Source of the DNA: Aquimarina sp. MAR_2010_214
Lineage (GTDB): Bacteria > Bacteroidota > Bacteroidia > Flavobacteriales > Flavobacteriaceae
Direction of reading: 5' to 3'
DNA length: 64,000 nt
Assembly (NCBI RefSeq): GCF_002846555.1
Contig: NZ_PJMS01000001.1
Location: 930,001-994,000 of the forward strand
Shown here: piece by piece, positions 19,334 to 27,788 of the stretch
Layout of the letters: each line of letters begins with the position of its first letter
How positions within the stretch are numbered: the first letter of the stretch is position 1
Notes under the pieces: generated by a model
Seen by the model: the letters and a program-made list of their open reading frames with translations, nothing else
The model's database searches: none
What the model was told of the DNA's origin: nothing
Translations under genes and position numbers: made by a program

Positions 19334-20101
19334 CTAATTGCCTATACGCTTCATAAAATATTCTCCTTTACCCATTTCATTGGTTTCTTTAGAGTGTAGT
19401 GTAATACTAATTTTGTCATAACCCTTAACCATTTCACTAGCTTTAATTTCGCTCTTATTATACTTTGGCTTTAGTATTTGAATAAGATAACCGAACATAG
19501 TCGTACCTCTAGCATATTCATTAACCTTGTTAATGGATACTATGTCAGCATCAATACCATTAAGTTGTACGCTTAATTCTTTTTTTGTAATGATCTTAGG
19601 AGCAATATCTATAATATCCATATTGGTCTTAGGTAATTTTAAAGCTTTGGTTAGACTCATTGGACGAAAGTAAATTTGATAGGTCTCAAAAGGACCAGTT
19701 TGAGGCTCCGAGGCGTTAATTCCATAGATTTCCATGCGATCGTATTGTGGGTTTATTTCCAGATCATGATAAATAGGTAAGTTCCAAGCCCAATATTCCA
19801 GTTTTGTTTTACCATAATCAGATTCTTTTATGGCGTATAAGCAATAATAAGTACCTTTTTCAACTTCGATAGAGAAGTTTCCGTTGCTATCTGTTAGCGT
19901 TTCATAGGCATTGTCAAACAAGGTTGTTTTCTTTTCGACTGAAATATCATTTATTTTATTCTTTAACCATACCGAAGCGCTATCAACAGGTTTGTTATTG
20001 ATATCGGTTACTTTTCCATACAGGGTTACTGTTTTTTGTGCAACTATATTACCAAATGTTATAAAAGAGAGTAAAAGGACTAAGGCTTGTTTTTTTTTCA
20101 T
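19334..20101 (-). CDS. Secreted protein with carboxypeptidase-like regulatory domain
   Basis: 255 residues with a signal peptide (KKKQALVLLLSFITFGNIVAQ) followed by a beta-sandwich repeat of the carboxypeptidase regulatory-like type (VTLYGKVTDINNKPVDSASVWL ... GNFSIEVEKGTYY). Such domains are common in Bacteroidota surface proteins. The rest (about 120-255) is not recognised. Cargo of the array; no promoter is evident. Confidence 0.7.
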   Translation of the reverse strand: MKKKQALVLLLSFITFGNIVAQKTVTLYGKVTDINNKPVDSASVWLKNKINDISVEKKTTLFDNAYETLTDSNGNFSIEVEKGTYYCLYAIKESDYGKTKLEYWAWNLPIYHDLEINPQYDRMEIYGINASEPQTGPFETYQIYFRPMSLTKALKLPKTNMDIIDIAPKIITKKELSVQLNGIDADIVSINKVNEYARGTTMFGYLIQILKPKYNKSEIKASEMVKGYDKISITLHSKETNEMGKGEYFMKRIGN

Positions 20102-20309
20102 ATTGAAATCGATATTTTCATTGTCTCTATTGAAGACCCTCTCAATATTAAATTTGTTACACTCGAGAAGTATTATTTTAAATTTAATCTTAGATCTAAC
20201 ACTATAAAATCATTACTATCGGTTAATTAGAATACTAACATATCGTGTTTTTAACTTTAGTCTCGGGAAAGGGCTTTACATAAGATATAGTGTTAGCCTA
20301 TATTTTTAT
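20102..20309 (-). repeat. Long attC-like spacer
   Basis: No gene. The minus strand starts after the next unit's end with GGCTAAC (20292-20298) and contains the AAATTTAAAATAATA-type block and a stretch near-identical to 30160-30205 (GGGCTTTACATA with the preceding GTCTC/GAGAC). It belongs to the same long-spacer family as 29890-30208. Confidence 0.45.
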
Positions 20310-20394
20310 TTACAATTTCGAGAATTCTTTCCGGTTTTTAAAATTCAGATTCTCATTAATTTGTTCCAAGTTCAATTCTTGCCATAAGTTTTTA
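20310..20394 (-). pseudogene. Chimeric gene remnant beside IS copy 1
   Basis: The 3' end of a gene (ELNLEQINENLNFKNRKEF) terminates at 20310. Next to the IS the bases 20375-20396 are identical to those left of IS copy 3, where they encode the start of another gene (ATGGCAAGAAT). The remnant therefore joins a borrowed 5' end to an unrelated 3' end. Confidence 0.5.
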
Positions 20395-20435
20395 TTCTGA
20401 GTAACGTTTTCTACATCCATTGATTTCACTAGCTT

Positions 20436-21782
20436 TTAAACGGGTTGTATTTTACTCATTCTAGCGTCTAAATTAGCTATTTGCTTTTGAAGTTCCAGAA
20501 CTTTTCTCTTTCTTTTTTGATCAAGATACTCATAAATTGTTGGAGGAGTATATTGTATATTCTTGTATAGCATATTCCAAAGTATTGTAGCTATTTTTCT
20601 TGCGGTAGCAGAAACAGCAACGGCTCTACCTTTTCTGTATGCTATTCTATTGAAGAAGTTTGAAAGATGAGTGTCTTTTAAATTTCCAATTGCATTTGCA
20701 GCTTGTCTTAGTGCTATTTTAAGTCTATTACTGCCTTTGGGAGTTCTACTGCTAAGAATACGTCCGCCAGAGATTTTATTGTTGGGAGCTAGTCTTAACC
20801 AAGATGTAAAATGTTGTGCATTTTGGAATTTTAGTATTCCTTTTTCACCAAGTTCACTCATTAATGTAAGGACAGTCCCATGACTAAATCCTTCTATGGC
20901 ATATAAATCTACACCATCAAAATATTGATATGAAATAAGGTTTAAATCTATGTTTTTAGGCGTGTTTTTATTTATTCTTTTATGTACTTTCTTATCAATA
21001 TAAAGTGATTTTTTTATTTCATTTTGATTCACAAATTGCTCTAAAATATTTTTTATTTCAATATCACATTCTATTATTAATTTTTGAGTGTCTTGGTATT
21101 TTTGTAACTCTTGTTTTAAAACAAATAAGTAATCTTGACGATTATTACTTTGTAAAGCTTTAGCAATTTCTTCTTCTGATTTTTTACAATTCCCATGTCT
21201 TAATTTAGCAAGTTCTTTTCCACTTGTTTCTCCATTACAAATTTTATTAATAATTCGTAAACCTGTTAAACCAACAATGTCCTTTACCACAATGTCTAAT
21301 CTTAAATTCATTAGTCTCATGTTTTGAGCCATTCTTTTGGATGCTTTTGAAGTAGTCTGAATTAAATTACCGCGGTGTCTAACCAAAGTTCTTAGGTGTT
21401 CTGTTTCTAAATCAGGTAAAAAACTGCCACTTAAAAGCCCTAAAGTATGTAGTCTTTGAATCCACATACAATCCAAAACATCTGTTTTTTTTCCTTTGAT
21501 ATTTTTGGTGAATTTTCCATTTGTTAGAATCACCTCAATAGATGAATTCTGTAATTCTGTATATAAATTTTGCCAATACGAACCTGTAGATTCCATAGCT
21601 ACAGTTTTTACATCATTTTCAAGTAACCACTTGAGTAATTCTTTGATGTCCTGAGCATAAACTCCAAACTCTTTTACATCAGAGTGTTCTTGATTAATTG
21701 CTACAAAATGTGAGCGACTTCCAATATCAATTCCAGCTGCATTAGGATTAATGATATCCATTTTTAAATTTCTTTTTGCCAT
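20436..21782 (-). CDS. IS110-family DEDD transposase, copy 1
   Basis: 448 residues from ATG 21782 (AKRNLKMDIINPN). The N-terminal RuvC-like DEDD domain shows GIDIGSRSH, AMESTGSYW and KKTDVLDCMW. The C-terminal Tnp_IS116/IS110/IS902 domain shows EGFSHGTVLTLMSELG and RTPKGSNRLKIALRQ with the serine region. A coiled-coil linker lies between. Enzymes of this family recombine DNA guided by a bridge RNA. Differs from copies 2 and 3 at two residues (A for G in RQAANAIG, A for V in GRAVAV). Confidence 0.96.
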   Translation of the reverse strand: MAKRNLKMDIINPNAAGIDIGSRSHFVAINQEHSDVKEFGVYAQDIKELLKWLLENDVKTVAMESTGSYWQNLYTELQNSSIEVILTNGKFTKNIKGKKTDVLDCMWIQRLHTLGLLSGSFLPDLETEHLRTLVRHRGNLIQTTSKASKRMAQNMRLMNLRLDIVVKDIVGLTGLRIINKICNGETSGKELAKLRHGNCKKSEEEIAKALQSNNRQDYLFVLKQELQKYQDTQKLIIECDIEIKNILEQFVNQNEIKKSLYIDKKVHKRINKNTPKNIDLNLISYQYFDGVDLYAIEGFSHGTVLTLMSELGEKGILKFQNAQHFTSWLRLAPNNKISGGRILSSRTPKGSNRLKIALRQAANAIGNLKDTHLSNFFNRIAYRKGRAVAVSATARKIATILWNMLYKNIQYTPPTIYEYLDQKRKRKVLELQKQIANLDARMSKIQPV

Positions 21783-22046
21783 TCTTTTTGATTTAAATGA
21801 ATAAAAATGCCCAAAGAGAATGTATATTGTAATCAAGAAAATATTCTGAACGAGATATCCATAAAGGATTCATCAATGAGATTATCACAAGCCTTTGATA
21901 CTGGTATATCAAAGGCTTTTTACATTCCAACCAGAATTGCGCTCGAGCTTTGAAGGCATCAATTAAAAATCGGTCTAACAATGAACCCTAATAAGATACA
22001 AAACGTTACCTTAAAGAGATTATTTTTTTTGGAGAAGAGAGGAATT
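21783..22046 (-). ncRNA. Candidate bridge RNA region of IS110 copy 1
   Basis: The 264 bp upstream of the transposase are non-coding and fully conserved among the three copies as far as read. They contain a perfect 11-bp stem (21890-21900 with 21907-21917, 6-nt loop). IS110-group elements encode their guide RNA in this position. RNA ends were not determined. Confidence 0.5.
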
Positions 22047-22047
22047 A

Positions 22048-22108
22048 GCTACAACGTTTCATGTAAAATGTGTTTTAATGTATGTTTAAGGTATCTTGTT
22101 AGGCATAG
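22048..22108 (-). repeat. Short attC-like site next to IS copy 1
   Basis: The minus strand reads CTATGCCTAAC, an imperfect palindrome, then GAAACGTTGTAGCT. GCCTAAC is a canonical integron R'' (RYYYAAC). The first 36 bases next to the IS match those beside copy 3 except one substitution. Confidence 0.6.
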
Positions 22109-22128
22109 TTTTTAATTAAATAATTCTT

Positions 22129-22752
22129 TTATTTTTCGCCCGAATCTTTTCGTTTTTTGCTAAATTTGAACAGGTTACCTTCATTTTCAACTACCTTTTC
22201 TATAAACTTTACAGGATCAGTTAGAAACTTTACAGCATTTGATTTTCTTAAATCTTCAAAAATCAATTCTGAATTTGGCTCGAATAAATAACCTTCTGTA
22301 TTCATAACCATTAGATTGTTTTTAGAACATATTTCTAGCATGCCATTCATAAACTTCATTGCATTCTCTTTATTCCTTAAATCTGTTCTGAAATAAAACT
22401 CACCTATCTCTTCGGTTTTCTCATCAAATGAAATCTGGCAATCATTGTCTTCTTTATTTTCTGTGTTTCCTTTCCACCCAATTAAATCTTTATCGTTGCT
22501 CCAATCTCCTCTTTTTACTAATTTATCAATATGATTAGCCGTGTTTCGAATATTTAACTTTGTATTTCTCCACCATTTTATTGTTCTGGCATCTTCGAAA
22601 TCGGGTTCGGGAAAACCATTGTCATAATTGACATTTTCCCAATATTTTTCCCAACCTTTTTCATCAATAAAAAGCTTTTCAGGAATTTCTCCGTACTTAT
22701 CAAGTACTGCATTTTTTGGAATGATATTTAATTGATATTGCCAAATTGCCAT
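22129..22752 (-). CDS. Hypothetical cytoplasmic protein
   Basis: 207 residues, no signal peptide, rich in Trp, Glu and Lys (MAIWQYQLNIIPKNAVLDKY). It resembles small uncharacterised proteins often found as immunity or cassette genes, but no domain is recognised. A possible alternative is a role in a polymorphic-toxin immunity set; nothing in the neighbours proves this. Confidence 0.65.
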   Translation of the reverse strand: MAIWQYQLNIIPKNAVLDKYGEIPEKLFIDEKGWEKYWENVNYDNGFPEPDFEDARTIKWWRNTKLNIRNTANHIDKLVKRGDWSNDKDLIGWKGNTENKEDNDCQISFDEKTEEIGEFYFRTDLRNKENAMKFMNGMLEICSKNNLMVMNTEGYLFEPNSELIFEDLRKSNAVKFLTDPVKFIEKVVENEGNLFKFSKKRKDSGEK

Positions 22753-22770
22753 TTTTGATTTTAATTATGT

Positions 22771-22944
22771 TTGCTGTTTAATATATGTGTCGTAATTGTG
22801 CAAATTGTTATCGAGCTTTTAGACTTTTCTACGCATTAGTTGCTAACTTTTACTTTTTGCAAGTATTGTGCCTTTATAAATATACAAGAACGAATTGATT
22901 AATCATTAATCAACTAAGATCATATATATCGTGTTGTGAGTAGT
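22771..22944 (-). repeat. Long attC-like site, family shared with 26913-27087
   Basis: About 120 bp (from CGTAATTGTGCAAATTG to GCCTTTATA) is nearly identical to 26938-27029. The outer arms ATATATG and CATATAT pair. The minus strand begins ACTACTCACAAC just after the gene on its left. Confidence 0.6.
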
Positions 22945-22972
22945 TCTATTTTTCTCAACTTATTTAGTTTGT

Positions 22973-23353
22973 TTATTCATTTGGATATTGAAGATCCGTT
23001 TTGATTATTTCATCTTTCGAGTTTGAATTGTTATAAAATAAGCGGTAAAGAAAAACTTCCTGATTATTAAAAACCCATATATCTCGTTCCATATTTTCAG
23101 TTCTCAATTCCGCAATTATTTCCTCAATTTCATTTTCTGTTTCTAAATCAACAGATTTTGTCTTTAAATAAACGTGAAAAAAGCTTTTGAGACACTTGTC
23201 ATTATACATTGTGTCAATTCGTTTCGCATTATAATTTAGTTCAGTTATTTTTAGGTATTGTTTCTCTGTTAATTTATCATAATTACAGTCAAGATAATTG
23301 CAATTGGTTGCTAGAAATGTTAATACTATAATTCCTAAATATTTGATTTTCAA
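22973..23353 (-). CDS. Small lipoprotein of unknown function
   Basis: 126 residues from a TTG start at 23353 (KIKYLGIIVLTFLATNCNYLD), with a lipobox-like LATNC. The mature part is acidic and unrecognised. The start lies 13 bp from the end of IS copy 2, so any promoter in front of it has been displaced by the insertion. Confidence 0.65.
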   Translation of the reverse strand: MKIKYLGIIVLTFLATNCNYLDCNYDKLTEKQYLKITELNYNAKRIDTMYNDKCLKSFFHVYLKTKSVDLETENEIEEIIAELRTENMERDIWVFNNQEVFLYRLFYNNSNSKDEIIKTDLQYPNE

Positions 23354-23407
23354 AGTTGTTTTTTAATTCTGAGTAACGTTTTCTACATCCATTGATTTCA
23401 CTAGCTT

Positions 23408-24754
23408 TTAAACGGGTTGTATTTTACTCATTCTAGCGTCTAAATTAGCTATTTGCTTTTGAAGTTCCAGAACTTTTCTCTTTCTTTTTTGGTCAAGATA
23501 CTCATAAATTGTTGGAGGAGTATATTGTATATTCTTGTATAGCATATTCCAAAGTATTGTAGCTATTTTTCTTGCGGTAGCAGAAACAGCAACGACTCTA
23601 CCTTTTCTGTATGCTATTCTATTGAAGAAGTTTGAAAGATGAGTGTCTTTTAAATTTCCAATTGCATTTCCAGCTTGTCTTAGTGCTATTTTAAGTCTAT
23701 TACTGCCTTTGGGAGTTCTACTGCTAAGAATACGTCCGCCAGAGATTTTATTGTTGGGAGCTAGTCTTAACCAAGATGTAAAATGTTGTGCATTTTGGAA
23801 TTTTAGTATTCCTTTTTCACCAAGTTCGCTCATTAATGTAAGTACAGTCCCATGACTAAATCCTTCTATGGCATATAAATCTACACCATCAAAATATTGA
23901 TATGAAATAAGGTTTAAATCTATGTTTTTAGGCGTGTTTTTATTTATTCTTTTATGTACTTTCTTATCAATATAAAGTGATTTTTTTATTTCATTTTGAT
24001 TCACAAATTGCTCTAAAATATTTTTTATTTCAATATCACATTCTATTATTAATTTTTGAGTGTCTTGGTATTTTTGTAACTCTTGTTTTAAAACAAATAA
24101 GTAATCTTGACGATTATTACTTTGTAAAGCTTTAGCAATTTCTTCTTCTGATTTTTTACAATTCCCATGTCTTAATTTAGCAAGTTCTTTTCCACTTGTT
24201 TCTCCATTACAAATTTTATTAATAATTCGTAAACCTGTTAAACCAACAATGTCCTTTACCACAATGTCTAATCTTAAATTCATTAGTCTCATGTTTTGAG
24301 CCATTCTTTTGGATGCTTTTGAAGTAGTCTGAATTAAATTACCGCGGTGTCTAACCAAAGTTCTTAGGTGTTCTGTTTCTAAATCAGGTAAAAAACTGCC
24401 ACTTAAAAGCCCTAAAGTATGTAGTCTTTGAATCCACATACAATCCAAAACATCTGTTTTTTTTCCTTTGATATTTTTGGTGAATTTTCCATTTGTTAGA
24501 ATCACCTCAATAGATGAATTCTGTAATTCTGTATATAAATTTTGCCAATACGAACCTGTAGATTCCATAGCTACAGTTTTTACATCATTTTCAAGTAACC
24601 ACTTGAGTAATTCTTTGATGTCCTGAGCATAAACTCCAAACTCTTTTACATCAGAGTGTTCTTGATTAATTGCTACAAAATGTGAGCGACTTCCAATATC
24701 AATTCCAGCTGCATTAGGATTAATGATATCCATTTTTAAATTTCTTTTTGCCAT
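23408..24754 (-). CDS. IS110-family DEDD transposase, copy 2
   Basis: 448 residues from ATG 24754, all motifs intact as in copy 1; protein identical to copy 3. Identity between copies 2 and 3 points to recent movement or recombination. Confidence 0.96.
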   Translation of the reverse strand: MAKRNLKMDIINPNAAGIDIGSRSHFVAINQEHSDVKEFGVYAQDIKELLKWLLENDVKTVAMESTGSYWQNLYTELQNSSIEVILTNGKFTKNIKGKKTDVLDCMWIQRLHTLGLLSGSFLPDLETEHLRTLVRHRGNLIQTTSKASKRMAQNMRLMNLRLDIVVKDIVGLTGLRIINKICNGETSGKELAKLRHGNCKKSEEEIAKALQSNNRQDYLFVLKQELQKYQDTQKLIIECDIEIKNILEQFVNQNEIKKSLYIDKKVHKRINKNTPKNIDLNLISYQYFDGVDLYAIEGFSHGTVLTLMSELGEKGILKFQNAQHFTSWLRLAPNNKISGGRILSSRTPKGSNRLKIALRQAGNAIGNLKDTHLSNFFNRIAYRKGRVVAVSATARKIATILWNMLYKNIQYTPPTIYEYLDQKRKRKVLELQKQIANLDARMSKIQPV

Positions 24755-25018
24755 TCTTTTTGATTTAAATGAATAAAAATGCCCAAAGAGAATGTATATT
24801 GTAATCAAGAAAATATTCTGAACGAGATATCCATAAAGGATTCATCAATGAGATTATCACAAGCCTTTGATACTGGTATATCAAAGGCTTTTTACATTCC
24901 AACCAGAATTGCGCTCGAGCTTTGAAGGCATCAATTAAAAATCGGTCTAACAATGAACCCTAATAAGATACAAAACGTTACCTTAAAGAGATTATTTTTT
25001 TTGGAGAAGAGAGGAATT
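24755..25018 (-). ncRNA. Candidate bridge RNA region of IS110 copy 2
   Basis: Same conserved non-coding 264 bp as in copy 1, with the 11-bp stem at 24862-24889. Confidence 0.5.
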
Positions 25019-25077
25019 GCGTATAACGTTCTGAATAAACACCTGCTTTAATGGTGTTTATTTTTTGTTGTAAGTTG
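25019..25077 (-). repeat. Short attC-like site next to IS copy 2
   Basis: The minus strand reads CAACTTACAAC, then ATAAACACC and GGTGTTTAT (perfect 9-bp arms), then AGAACGTTATACGC. The last codons of the gene at 25048 are inside the site. Confidence 0.6.
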
Positions 25078-25533
25078 TTCTTTATATTCTTTTATCATCA
25101 ACTTAGCTTCCTTCAATTGGTTTTCTCCCCAAACATCCACTTTACTATTTTTTACATAATAATTATCGATAAATCCTTGCGCAAATTGTTCTGGAGAGTA
25201 TTCAATTCCCTTTTTATCAGCAATTCGTAAGTTTTTTATCCATAGATGCCAAATAGCAATATCAATTGTAGGAGAAAAATTAAGTACAGCTGCAACGGTC
25301 TTTGTCCAATCTTCCTTTTCTCTATTATAAGCGATATATAGGTTTAATTTGTTTAAGGTTTGTTTTTTTTCTTCGGATAGAAAATCAAGTTCATTTAGAA
25401 TGTAATTCGCAAATAGAACATTCATATAGTTAGTCTTACCATTGTTATCGTCCATAGTGGATTTTTTTGATTCTTGACTAAACGATGTTAAAGTAATACT
25501 TATAAAGAAAAGGTTAAAAAATAGATATTTCAT
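25048..25533 (-). CDS. Secreted hypothetical protein
   Basis: 161 residues with a signal peptide (KYLFFNLFFISITLTSFSQE). The mature part is helical, with no recognised domain. Its 3' end (KNKHH and stop) lies within the palindrome of the adjacent attC-like site. Confidence 0.65.
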   Translation of the reverse strand: MKYLFFNLFFISITLTSFSQESKKSTMDDNNGKTNYMNVLFANYILNELDFLSEEKKQTLNKLNLYIAYNREKEDWTKTVAAVLNFSPTIDIAIWHLWIKNLRIADKKGIEYSPEQFAQGFIDNYYVKNSKVDVWGENQLKEAKLMIKEYKEQLTTKNKHH

Positions 25534-25542
25534 ATAGATCTT

Positions 25543-25746
25543 TTAATTGCTTATAGCTGTTAGTATAAGAAACGTAGGGCAGAGGATAAGCACTTTCGTT
25601 TCTGTTAATTACTTAGCTAAATATAAATATTTTGCTTTTACCTTTTTCTCATAAACGCCAAATTTTATATTTGGTGGTATTTACAAATAAGCGCAGACCT
25701 TTCAAGTTATCACTTATTAGCTATGTTTTATACAGGTGTTATAACC
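25543..25746 (-). repeat. Long attC-like site
   Basis: The minus strand runs from GGTTATAACACC (inside the end of the nucleotidyltransferase gene) through ATAGCTAATAAGTGATAAC to ACTAACAGCTATAAGC. Contains a short hairpin of CCAAATATAAAATTTGG. Otherwise no gene. Confidence 0.5.
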
Positions 25747-26292
25747 AGTTTTTATTTCCAATTTGTTCCATTTTTCTTTCCACCTTTTCTTTTCAATTCT
25801 TTCATTGTAAATGGTCAAATCAAATTTAGGTGTTGGTATTACTAAAAGATTAAATAAGTCTTCTAAACCATAAGGCGCAATATATTTAATTTGGTTTTTG
25901 AAATCCAATTTTACAGCTATTGAAGTTGCAGTTTCGGGCCAAAAAGAAATAGCCTCATTAGAGTCGGTATATTGTTCGTGTCCATTTCTGATATTCATTC
26001 TTGACTGATTTTTCACAGACCAATTCAGATTTGGATTAGCGATTCTTAATTTAGATTCAATTTGAGAATCGTATTGTTTAGTTGAATTTGATTTATCAAA
26101 GTGAATGACGTCAATATCATTAAGTTCCGTTCGGTTTTTTCCGTGTTTTTCATCCCAAATTTTATTCCTTATAAAACCAGCACCAACCCAACAATCATTT
26201 AGCCTTAAGTCTCTGACAATTTTCAGAATGCCAATCATCCATAAATCACTTTTAATAATTTTTATAAGTTCTTGTTCTAACTGTTGGTTCAT
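25717..26292 (-). CDS. Nucleotidyltransferase-fold protein (NTP_transf_6/COG3575 type), copy A
   Basis: 191 residues. The fold signature is WVGAGFIRNKIWDEKHG followed by NDIDVIHFD, with the paired acidic residues of the nucleotidyltransferase superfamily, and YIAPYGLEDLFNLLVIPTP near the C-terminus. This family may act as an RNA- or protein-modifying transferase, but its reaction is unproven. A paralogue is at 31725-32279. The last codons run into the attC-like site. Confidence 0.82.
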   Translation of the reverse strand: MNQQLEQELIKIIKSDLWMIGILKIVRDLRLNDCWVGAGFIRNKIWDEKHGKNRTELNDIDVIHFDKSNSTKQYDSQIESKLRIANPNLNWSVKNQSRMNIRNGHEQYTDSNEAISFWPETATSIAVKLDFKNQIKYIAPYGLEDLFNLLVIPTPKFDLTIYNERIEKKRWKEKWNKLEIKTGYNTCIKHS

Positions 26293-26327
26293 TTTGGGTA
26301 ATTACCTACACTTTGTTATAGCCTTTA
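26293..26327 (-). repeat. Truncated attC-like site
   Basis: Only 35 bp separate the two genes. The minus strand reads GGCTATAACAAAGTG, then the palindrome GGTAATTACC. An R'' end is present but the rest of a normal site is missing. Confidence 0.35.
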
Positions 26328-26903
26328 TTATTTTATTTCAATTTCTATTGTATTGCTCTCCAATTGGATATTAGGGACCATACTGAATAATTCTATTAAT
26401 TCGGTATTCTCATCACCATCTCCAAGATAGTCATTTAGTTTTGTCGACTTTGTTGAATAGTGAAATGTTATCTTGTATTTACCTGGAGATTGAAAATTTT
26501 CTTTTCTTTCAATTTCGTATGAACTAAAGAATCCATAGCCGTCAATTGATTGATAGGGGTTAAATAATTCCCCGGACTTTACTAATTTAAAGTCATCTTT
26601 TCTTAATGAATTCATGTTTCCACAACGCCCAAGAATGGGGAGTGCTTTATTCGTTGGTTTTTTAATAGTGTAGTAGCAATATGGGCTTCTCCATTTTTCT
26701 TCTGATGCATCTAAACTTCCAATCAAGTAAACATCATTACTAGAGTTATTAGTGATTGAAACAGTTATTTCGGGAGTTTCCCCTATTCTATATACTTTTT
26801 TGGTCGTTTTAATAGAACATTCGAAGTTTTCAGAATTTACAGTCCTCTCGTTGGTCAGTCCAAAGAAAGTTAAAATCAATATACTTAGTATTCCTGTTTT
26901 CAT
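26328..26903 (-). CDS. Secreted protein with Ig-like/BsuPI-like domain
   Basis: 191 residues. The N-terminus (MKTGILSILILTFFGLTNE) is a probable export signal. It is followed by a beta-sandwich resembling intracellular proteinase-inhibitor (BsuPI)-like domains: YRIGETPEITVSITNNSSND and FQSPGKYKITFHY. Role unknown. Its unit starts with GTTCTAAGCC and ends GGCTATAAC, a partial R'/R'' match. Confidence 0.6.
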   Translation of the reverse strand: MKTGILSILILTFFGLTNERTVNSENFECSIKTTKKVYRIGETPEITVSITNNSSNDVYLIGSLDASEEKWRSPYCYYTIKKPTNKALPILGRCGNMNSLRKDDFKLVKSGELFNPYQSIDGYGFFSSYEIERKENFQSPGKYKITFHYSTKSTKLNDYLGDGDENTELIELFSMVPNIQLESNTIEIEIK

Positions 26904-26912
26904 TTTCTTAAT

Positions 26913-27087
26913 GGCTTAGAACGTTAAATATATGCGTCGTAACTGCGCAAATTGTTATCGAGCTTTTAGACTTTTTCTACGCATTAGTTGCTAACTTTTA
27001 CTTTTTGCAAGTATTATGCCTTTATAAAAATACAGAAACCATTCGATTCATCATTTAGCTGCTATTACAGATATGGTGTTGTAGCTA
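26913..27087 (-). repeat. Long attC-like site
   Basis: The minus strand starts TAGCTACAACACC and ends AACGTTCTAAGCC. TAGCTACAAC here (27078-27087) is the exact complement of the unit start GTTGTAGCTA that is reconstituted when IS copy 3 is removed. Confidence 0.7.
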
Positions 27088-27090
27088 GTT

Positions 27091-27738
27091 TTACTCGCAA
27101 AAAATATTATAATCTTCAATAAGTTGATGAATGTCAAATTCTTCATAAAGATTATTTTCCAAATACTTTACTATTTTTTTACAATCTTTAAAATAATCGA
27201 TAGCTTTTTCTTTAAATTTTTCCGTAGAACCAATTGAAATTTGAGTTACTTTTATTTCGTTGCTTCTAATAACATAATATTGATCAACAAGTTCAGTTTT
27301 CACTTGTCTATTATGATTTGGAGTATTGTTAAAATTTGTATTTGGAGAAGGAGTGAACAACCTGTTATTATAATTGGTACTTTTGACAACTCTTTTGTAT
27401 AATTTTGACTTCCCATTAACTACTAATCTAAGTAGTTCCAATTTATTTTTGGTTATAGGAACATACTCAAAATATCCAATCTCAGAATTGGTTGAACCAT
27501 AAAATACTTTATTGATTTCTTTATCGTTAAATCTTTTTACTTTTCCTTTTCTATTTTTCTTATATAGAACCTTAGATTTTTTTAGAGAAATTAATTCTCC
27601 TGTTGACATACTTAACTTTACAAAACCCTTTAACGTTTGTCCATCTTTTAATATAATCTTTCCTTCCCTCCAGTCATACTGGCCAAAGCACATTGAAAAA
27701 GATAGAAGAGTAATAAAAGTAATAATTATTCTTGCCAT
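27091..27738 (-). CDS. Secreted hypothetical protein
   Basis: 215 residues with a signal peptide (ARIIITFITLLSFSMCFGQ). The following WREGKIILKDGQTLKGFVKL resembles beta-rich extracellular domains seen in Bacteroidota proteins of unknown role. IS copy 3 sits 9 bp upstream of its ATG, which probably silences it or replaces its promoter. Confidence 0.65.
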   Translation of the reverse strand: MARIIITFITLLSFSMCFGQYDWREGKIILKDGQTLKGFVKLSMSTGELISLKKSKVLYKKNRKGKVKRFNDKEINKVFYGSTNSEIGYFEYVPITKNKLELLRLVVNGKSKLYKRVVKSTNYNNRLFTPSPNTNFNNTPNHNRQVKTELVDQYYVIRSNEIKVTQISIGSTEKFKEKAIDYFKDCKKIVKYLENNLYEEFDIHQLIEDYNIFCE

Positions 27739-27788
27739 AAGTTTTTATTCTGAGTAACGTTTTCTACATCCATTGATTTCACTAGCTT

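Larger units (their letters stand above)
20395..22046 (-). mobile_element. IS110-family element, copy 1
   Basis: A 1652-bp block repeated at 23367-25018 and 27748-29399. It has no terminal inverted repeats, one DEDD transposase and a conserved non-coding segment upstream of it, the layout of the IS110 group. Relative to the other copies it has at least five substitutions (for example at 20512, 20595, 20689). Read on the minus strand it begins AATTCCTCTC and ends AACGTTACTCAGAAT. It is inserted after AACGTTGTAGCT of an attC-like site. Confidence 0.9.
23367..25018 (-). mobile_element. IS110-family element, copy 2
   Basis: Same 1652-bp unit as copy 1 and apparently identical to copy 3. It is inserted after AACGTTATACGC of an attC-like site (25019-25028 on the plus strand), the one target differing from the other two copies, and in the same orientation. 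Confidence 0.9.
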
